Shown: in pieces, positions 60,245 through 64,000 of the stretch
Layout: each line of letters starts with the position of its first letter
Position numbering within the stretch: position 1 is the first letter of the stretch
Origin: Caulobacteraceae bacterium
GTDB taxonomy: Bacteria; Pseudomonadota; Alphaproteobacteria; Caulobacterales; Caulobacteraceae
Direction of reading: 5' to 3'
DNA length: 64,000 nucleotides
Assembly (NCBI GenBank): GCA_947476325.1
Contig: CANJPZ010000005.1
Location: 1-64,000, forward strand
Position numbers and translations under genes: made by a program
Notes under the pieces: model-generated
Databases searched by the model: none
What the model was told of the DNA's origin: nothing
Seen by the model: the letters and a program-made list of their open reading frames with translations, nothing else

Positions 60245-60258
60245 TTGATCTCCATCAA
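60245..60258. promoter_or_regulatory. FixK/FNR-type box TTGATCTCCATCAA upstream of feoA
   Basis: A perfect TTGAT-N4-ATCAA dyad, centred 92.5 bases before the feoA ATG. A -41.5 arrangement places the start of transcription near 60293. It links ferrous iron uptake to the low-oxygen circuit encoded 20 kb away. Confidence 0.8.
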
Positions 60259-60312
60259 CGCTTCCGAAGCGCGGGGCAGGCATGCTCTTGCTCCAAGCCC
60301 CGTCATCTGCTA

Positions 60313-60329
60313 TTAATAATCGTTATTAA
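60313..60329. promoter_or_regulatory. AT-rich dyad, candidate Fur operator, at feoA
   Basis: TTAATAA-TCG-TTATTAA is a perfect 7-3-7 palindrome in otherwise GC-rich DNA, 14 bases before the feoA ATG. It resembles Fur-type iron boxes. Downstream of the predicted start site it could repress feoAB when iron is plentiful. The regulator is not proved. Confidence 0.5.
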
Positions 60330-60343
60330 GAAACAGCCAGCGA

Positions 60344-60670
60344 ATGGACCCCGTGCGTCGCATTGCAGACACCGATCTGGATGGCCCCCTCGAGACCATA
60401 ACCCTGGTCTCGCTGGCGGACGGCCGGCGAGGGTTTTCAGGGTACATCGCCTCGGTGGACGCCCATGCGCCGGTGCCTGGCGGTCTGGCCGCGCACGAAC
60501 TTGAGCGCCGTCTTCTGGAGATGGGCTTTGTCGAAGGCGCCCGCATCGAAATCCTGCACGAAGGCTTCATCGGCCGCGATCCAATCTGCGTGAAGCTGGA
60601 CGACATGCGTGTCGCCCTTCGCCGCCGCGACGCCCGCGGTGTCATGGTTCGACCCGACGCGGCGCAATGA
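60344..60670 (+). CDS. feoA: ferrous iron transport protein A
   Basis: FeoA (108 residues) is a small SH3-like cytoplasmic partner of FeoB. The core LAAHELERRLLEMGFVEGARIEI is characteristic. The N-terminal 25 residues are an extension over the shortest FeoA proteins. It overlaps feoB by four bases (ATGA). Confidence 0.92.
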   Translation: MDPVRRIADTDLDGPLETITLVSLADGRRGFSGYIASVDAHAPVPGGLAAHELERRLLEMGFVEGARIEILHEGFIGRDPICVKLDDMRVALRRRDARGVMVRPDAAQ

Positions 60671-62574
60671 CCCCACCTGATCTCGCCACCGCCGTTGCGG
60701 CAGCCGCCGGCGGCGCGCCGGCCGCTCCGATCCGGGCCGCCCTGGTGGGCAATCCCAATTCCGGCAAGACGGCGATGTTCAACGCCCTGACCGGTTCACG
60801 CCAGAAGGTCGCCAACTATGCGGGCGTCACGGTCGAGCGCAAGGAAGGCCATCTCATTGCGCCGGACGGCCGACGGATTTCCATCCTCGACCTGCCCGGT
60901 ACCTATTCCCTGCGCGCCCGCAGCCCGGACGAGGTTGTCACCCGCGACGCAGTTCTCGGTCGATTGGCCGGCGAGACGCCGCCCGACGTGGTGGTGTTGA
61001 TAGCCGACGCCACCAACCTGAGGCTTGTTATGCGACTGGCGCTGGAACTGCGGGACGTGGGCCGGCCGGCTGTCCTGGCCCTCAACATGATTGATATCGC
61101 CACGCGGCAAGGGCTGGAAATCGACGCCACCCGCCTGGCGATCGAGTTGTCGATGCCGGTGGTGACCACGGTCGCCACGCGCAAACGAGGCATTGATGAG
61201 CTGGTGATTCAGATCGAGGCTCAGGCCGCCAACAGCGCCACCGCACCGGCCGATACCTGGACGGAGCCCTCCGCCGCTGCGCTGCGCGCCCTGCACCGAG
61301 AAGCTGAGCGCATCCTGAAAGCCTGCGTGCTTCCGCCCCGGCGGCCCGACACCTTCACCGGCAAGCTGGACAGCGTGCTGCTGCACCCAGTGGCGGGGAT
61401 CGGAGTCTTGCTGGTGGTTCTGTTCCTGATGTTCCAGGCTGTGTTCGCCTGGGCAGCACCCCTGATGGACCTCAGCAACGCGGGCTTTGAGGCGCTGGGC
61501 GCCGTTATGGGCAACCTGATGCCGGATGGCCTGCTCAAGAGCCTGATTACCGATGGCATCATCGCCGGGGTCGGCAGCGTGGTGGTCTTCCTGCCCCAGA
61601 TCGTCATCCTGTTTCTGTTCATCATCCTGCTGGAAGACTTCGGTTACATGGCCCGGGCGGCTTTCCTGCTGGACAAGATCATGGGCGGTGCCGGTCTGCA
61701 CGGCCGGGCCTTTATCCCCCTGCTCTCCAGCTTTGCCTGCGCTATTCCCGGGATCATGGCGACCCGGGTCATCGACAACAAACGCGACCGGCTGACCACA
61801 ATTTTGGTCGCGCCCCTGATGACCTGTTCGGCCCGCATCCCGGTGTACACCCTGATCATATCCGCCTTTATTCCGCGCCAGCAGGTCTGGGGCGTTCTGA
61901 GCCTTCAGGGCCTGATCTTTTTCGGCCTCTATGCAGCGGGTCTGATAAGCGCCCTCGTCGTCGCCTGGCTCGTGCGCAAGGTGTTCTGGCGCGGCGCGGC
62001 CGAACCCTTCCTGATGGAACTGCCGGCCTACAAGATTCCCGACCCGATGAACGTGGCGCGCAATGTGCTGCAGCGCGCCCAGATCTTTCTGCAGCGGGCC
62101 GGCACCATCATCCTGTCGATGATGATCCTGATCTGGTTTCTCTGCACGTTCCCGGGCGCGCCAGCGGGCGCTGTGGGACCGGCGATCGACTACAGTTTTG
62201 CCGGCATGATCGGTCACGCCATTCAGCCTGTCTTGGCGCCAATTGGCTTCAACTGGCAAATGAGCGTCGCCCTGATCCCGGGCATGGCGGCCCGGGAGGT
62301 CGCGGTCGGCGCCCTGGGCACCGTCTATGCCGTGGCCGGCGCCGATACGAGCGTGCTGGGCGCGAGCCTGGCCCACCAGTGGTCCCTGGCCTCGGCACTG
62401 GCGTTCCTGGCCTGGTACGTCTTCGCACCGCAATGCGCCTCGACCCTGGGCGTCGTGAAGCGCGAGACCAACTCCTGGCGCTGGCCGATCATCATGTTCT
62501 GCTACATGACTGGTCTGGCCTATGTGGCGTCTTTAATCGTCTATCAGACGGCGGTCGCGATGGGAGCCGGCTGA
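60667..62574 (+). CDS. feoB: ferrous iron transport protein B
   Basis: FeoB (635 residues) is the inner-membrane Fe(II) transporter with a cytoplasmic GTPase domain. G1 is GNPNSGKT at 28-35, G3 is DLPGTYSL and G4 is NMID. The membrane core includes EDFGYMARAAFLLDKIM and SSFACAIPGIMATR, and a second core repeat lies further on, with MAAREVAVGALGTVYA. It is at the short end for FeoB but complete. Iron from it would serve the haem and iron-sulfur proteins of the Fix block. Confidence 0.96.
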   Translation: MTPPDLATAVAAAAGGAPAAPIRAALVGNPNSGKTAMFNALTGSRQKVANYAGVTVERKEGHLIAPDGRRISILDLPGTYSLRARSPDEVVTRDAVLGRLAGETPPDVVVLIADATNLRLVMRLALELRDVGRPAVLALNMIDIATRQGLEIDATRLAIELSMPVVTTVATRKRGIDELVIQIEAQAANSATAPADTWTEPSAAALRALHREAERILKACVLPPRRPDTFTGKLDSVLLHPVAGIGVLLVVLFLMFQAVFAWAAPLMDLSNAGFEALGAVMGNLMPDGLLKSLITDGIIAGVGSVVVFLPQIVILFLFIILLEDFGYMARAAFLLDKIMGGAGLHGRAFIPLLSSFACAIPGIMATRVIDNKRDRLTTILVAPLMTCSARIPVYTLIISAFIPRQQVWGVLSLQGLIFFGLYAAGLISALVVAWLVRKVFWRGAAEPFLMELPAYKIPDPMNVARNVLQRAQIFLQRAGTIILSMMILIWFLCTFPGAPAGAVGPAIDYSFAGMIGHAIQPVLAPIGFNWQMSVALIPGMAAREVAVGALGTVYAVAGADTSVLGASLAHQWSLASALAFLAWYVFAPQCASTLGVVKRETNSWRWPIIMFCYMTGLAYVASLIVYQTAVAMGAG

Positions 62575-62575
62575 G

Positions 62576-62719
62576 ATGCTGCAGAGCGCGATCGTCTTCG
62601 CCATCGTCGCCGCAGCGACAGCCTACGCCGTCTGGCGCCTGTTCCTGCGTGGCTGGATGAAGCGACGCGCGGCTGCGAAAGCGGCAGGCTGTGGCCCGGA
62701 CTGCGGCTGCAGCGACTGA
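62576..62719 (+). CDS. small FeoB-associated cysteine-rich membrane protein
   Basis: This 47-residue protein, read directly, starts MLQSAIVFAIVAAATAYAVW, has one membrane helix and a basic stretch, and ends with three Cys in CGPDCGCSD. It matches the FeoB-associated cysteine-rich family in size and layout. It starts one base after the feoB stop, so it is in the feo operon. It may bind iron at the inner face of the transporter. Confidence 0.85.
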   Translation: MLQSAIVFAIVAAATAYAVWRLFLRGWMKRRAAAKAAGCGPDCGCSD

Positions 62720-62720
62720 C

Positions 62721-63380
62721 CTAGAGCGCGTTGAGCGGCACGACGCGCAGGCCCTGGGCCTCGGCGGCGCGAAGCTGGGCGGCCTGGGCAGCCTGATAGC
62801 CGGGGCGATCAGTCAGGCGCGTCCAGTAGGGCCCCGTCCAGTCCGGCAGCGGAATGTCCAGCGAGCCCGCCAGCAGCAGCGCATAGCCCACCGAGATATC
62901 GGCCGCAGTGAAGCGGTTTGCCGCCACATAGTCTGACGTCTCCAGAATGGCCTGCAGGGCCCTCAAGCGCGCCAGAAACCACTTGGCGTAGTCGGCGGCC
63001 ACGGTCGGCTGGCGGCGCTCTTCGGGCTCAAGGCGCAGGTAGCGCAGCACCAGGGTCTGAGGGAAGGTGAGGGTGGCCTCACCGTAATCCAGGGCATTGA
63101 GATAGGTGCCAAAGGCCGGCTCATCGGGACGCACGCCCAGCTTGCCGTCGCCGTAACGGGCGGCCAGATATTCAGCAATGGCCGCCGACTCCGTCATCCG
63201 GGTTTCCCCGTCGATGAAGAACGGGATGGTGCCGAGCGGATTGATCTTCAGATAGTCCCGCGCAAAGGCCCGCGGCGGGAAGGGCAGCATGTGCAGCTCG
63301 TAGGTGAGCCCGAGCTCCTCCAGGGCCCACAACGCCCGGAACGAGCGGGCGTTGTGGCAATGGTAAAGCGTCAGGCCCAC
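62721..63380 (-). CDS. glutathione S-transferase family protein
   Basis: This 219-residue GST has an N-terminal thioredoxin-like domain (YHCHNARSFRALWALEELG, the cis-Pro region NPLGTIPFFIDGE and the MTESAAIAEYL turn). The helical C-terminal domain has FTAADISVGYALLLA. The substrate is unknown. It converges on the feo operon with one base between stops. The protein is only distantly similar to the GST at 4329. Confidence 0.92.
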   Translation of the reverse strand: MGLTLYHCHNARSFRALWALEELGLTYELHMLPFPPRAFARDYLKINPLGTIPFFIDGETRMTESAAIAEYLAARYGDGKLGVRPDEPAFGTYLNALDYGEATLTFPQTLVLRYLRLEPEERRQPTVAADYAKWFLARLRALQAILETSDYVAANRFTAADISVGYALLLAGSLDIPLPDWTGPYWTRLTDRPGYQAAQAAQLRAAEAQGLRVVPLNAL

Positions 63381-63391
63381 CTTGAGATCTG

Positions 63392-64000
63392 CTATTTACC
63401 GTCGACGGTGAAGGCCAGCAGCACGTTGTCCGGCCCACTGGTGCTCGAGGCGCCGTTGAAGCCGGCCATGAGGAAGCCCATGTCGCCGGCGAAGACGATG
63501 CCGGTGGCGTCGAGGTTGCCGCCGCGCTGGTTCTTCACGCCGTTGACGGTGTCATACTTCTGGGCGCCGGTATCGAAGTCCCAGACCATGGTTCCGTTGG
63601 TCGCGTTGAAGGCGCGCACGTGGCCGTCCTGGTTGACGCCGTAGAGGACGCCGTTGGCCAGGGTCGGTGGGCCGGAATAGCCGCCGCCGCGATAGTTGGC
63701 GGTGTTGCAGTTGGGCTGCCAGGTGCAGACGCCCGCGCCGGTGGGCGCGACGTGTTGCCAGATCTTGGTCCCGTCGCTGAGCTTCAGCGCGGTCAGGCTA
63801 CGGCCGGGGCCGCCCGGAGTCTGGCCTTCCCGTTCGGCGCCCTGGTTAACGGCGACGTAGACATTGTTGCGGTCCGCCGCCATGCCCCACTCGACGCCGC
63901 CGAGCGCGCTGCCCATGCCGATCCGGTTCGTCCACAGGATCCGGCCGCCATTGTCGGGATCGAGGCCATAGACCTGACCCGACTTTTGACCGGCGACGAC
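63392..64000 (-). CDS. PQQ-type beta-propeller dehydrogenase, C-terminal part (5' end outside window)
   Basis: The frame is open to the window edge, so only about 202 C-terminal residues are seen. Repeated beta-propeller blades with W-type motifs are present: GQVYGLDPDNGGRILW, LTALKLSDGTKIWQHV and VRAFNATNGTMVWDFDTG. GGVEWGMAADRNNVYVAVNQ resembles polyvinyl-alcohol-dehydrogenase-like quinoproteins. It is probably periplasmic, but the signal peptide and PQQ ligands lie outside the window. The substrate is unknown. Confidence 0.85.
   Translation of the reverse strand, partial: VVAGQKSGQVYGLDPDNGGRILWTNRIGMGSALGGVEWGMAADRNNVYVAVNQGAEREGQTPGGPGRSLTALKLSDGTKIWQHVAPTGAGVCTWQPNCNTANYRGGGYSGPPTLANGVLYGVNQDGHVRAFNATNGTMVWDFDTGAQKYDTVNGVKNQRGGNLDATGIVFAGDMGFLMAGFNGASSTSGPDNVLLAFTVDGK

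Noticed and set aside
60796-62433. A 545-codon open frame opposite feoB
   Set aside because: It is a shadow frame rich in Gln, His and Gly, with feoB clearly coding on the other strand.

Overview
The window is a GC-rich chromosomal segment from an alphaproteobacterium, most likely of the order Caulobacterales (a Caulobacter or Phenylobacterium relative). This rests on the AddAB pair, the MurU-AmgK cell-wall recycling genes, the FixL-FixJ-FixT-like-FixK oxygen circuit beside cbb3 oxidase genes, a perfect CtrA-type TTAA-N7-TTAA site, and many 4-base ATGA/GTGA gene overlaps. The genus is an inference. I see no tRNA, rRNA, CRISPR array, insertion sequence or prophage.

1-31 kb is mostly housekeeping. 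trpB (cut by the window edge), a small membrane protein gene and trpA are translationally coupled and followed by accD, folC and a GST gene. On the minus strand a compact, largely overlapping series follows: an acyltransferase, tsaE, amgK, murU, addB, addA, trxA. Next come rpmH, rnpA, yidC and engB. A mixed stretch holds two oxidoreductases, a small cysteine-rich secreted protein behind a CtrA-like site, a DUF72 protein, an orphan biotinyl domain, a coiled-coil secreted protein, a TPR protein, an M17 aminopeptidase, an NlpC/P60 protein, a membrane-anchored cytochrome c, kdsB and pheA. Three REP-like inverted-repeat elements sit in the two convergent gene junctions at 25.4 kb and 28.0-28.3 kb. 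The two subunits of methylmalonyl-CoA mutase (mutA, mutB) close this part.

32.5-49.6 kb is an oxygen-limitation block. It contains two c-556-type cytochromes at its ends, three small monoheme cytochromes c, the haem sensor kinase FixL with FixJ, a FixT-like single receiver, an uncharacterised protein, FixK, hemN, a host-attachment-family protein, a tandem universal stress protein, a small uncharacterised cysteine-containing membrane protein, and the complete ccoNOQP-ccoGHIS set for cbb3 oxidase and its assembly. Seven FixK/FNR-type palindromes (TTGAY-N4-RTCAR, or one base off) lie upstream of these genes, and an eighth precedes feoAB at 60.2 kb. The inferred circuit is that low oxygen activates FixL-FixJ and then FixK, which turns on the oxidase, haem synthesis, iron uptake and small cytochromes, with a FixT-like protein as probable feedback.

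49.8-60.2 kb is a nine-gene plus-strand cluster for valine/branched-chain and fatty acyl-CoA breakdown: mmsA, an acyl-CoA dehydrogenase, a 3-hydroxyisobutyryl-CoA hydrolase, mmsB, an enoyl-CoA hydratase, an acyl-CoA ligase, two thiolases and an alpha-methylacyl-CoA racemase. It links to the methylmalonyl-CoA mutase at 28-32 kb through propionyl-CoA.

60.3-64 kb holds feoA, feoB and a small FeoB-associated cysteine-rich protein behind a FixK box and a Fur-like dyad, then a second GST and the end of a PQQ-type beta-propeller dehydrogenase that runs off the window.
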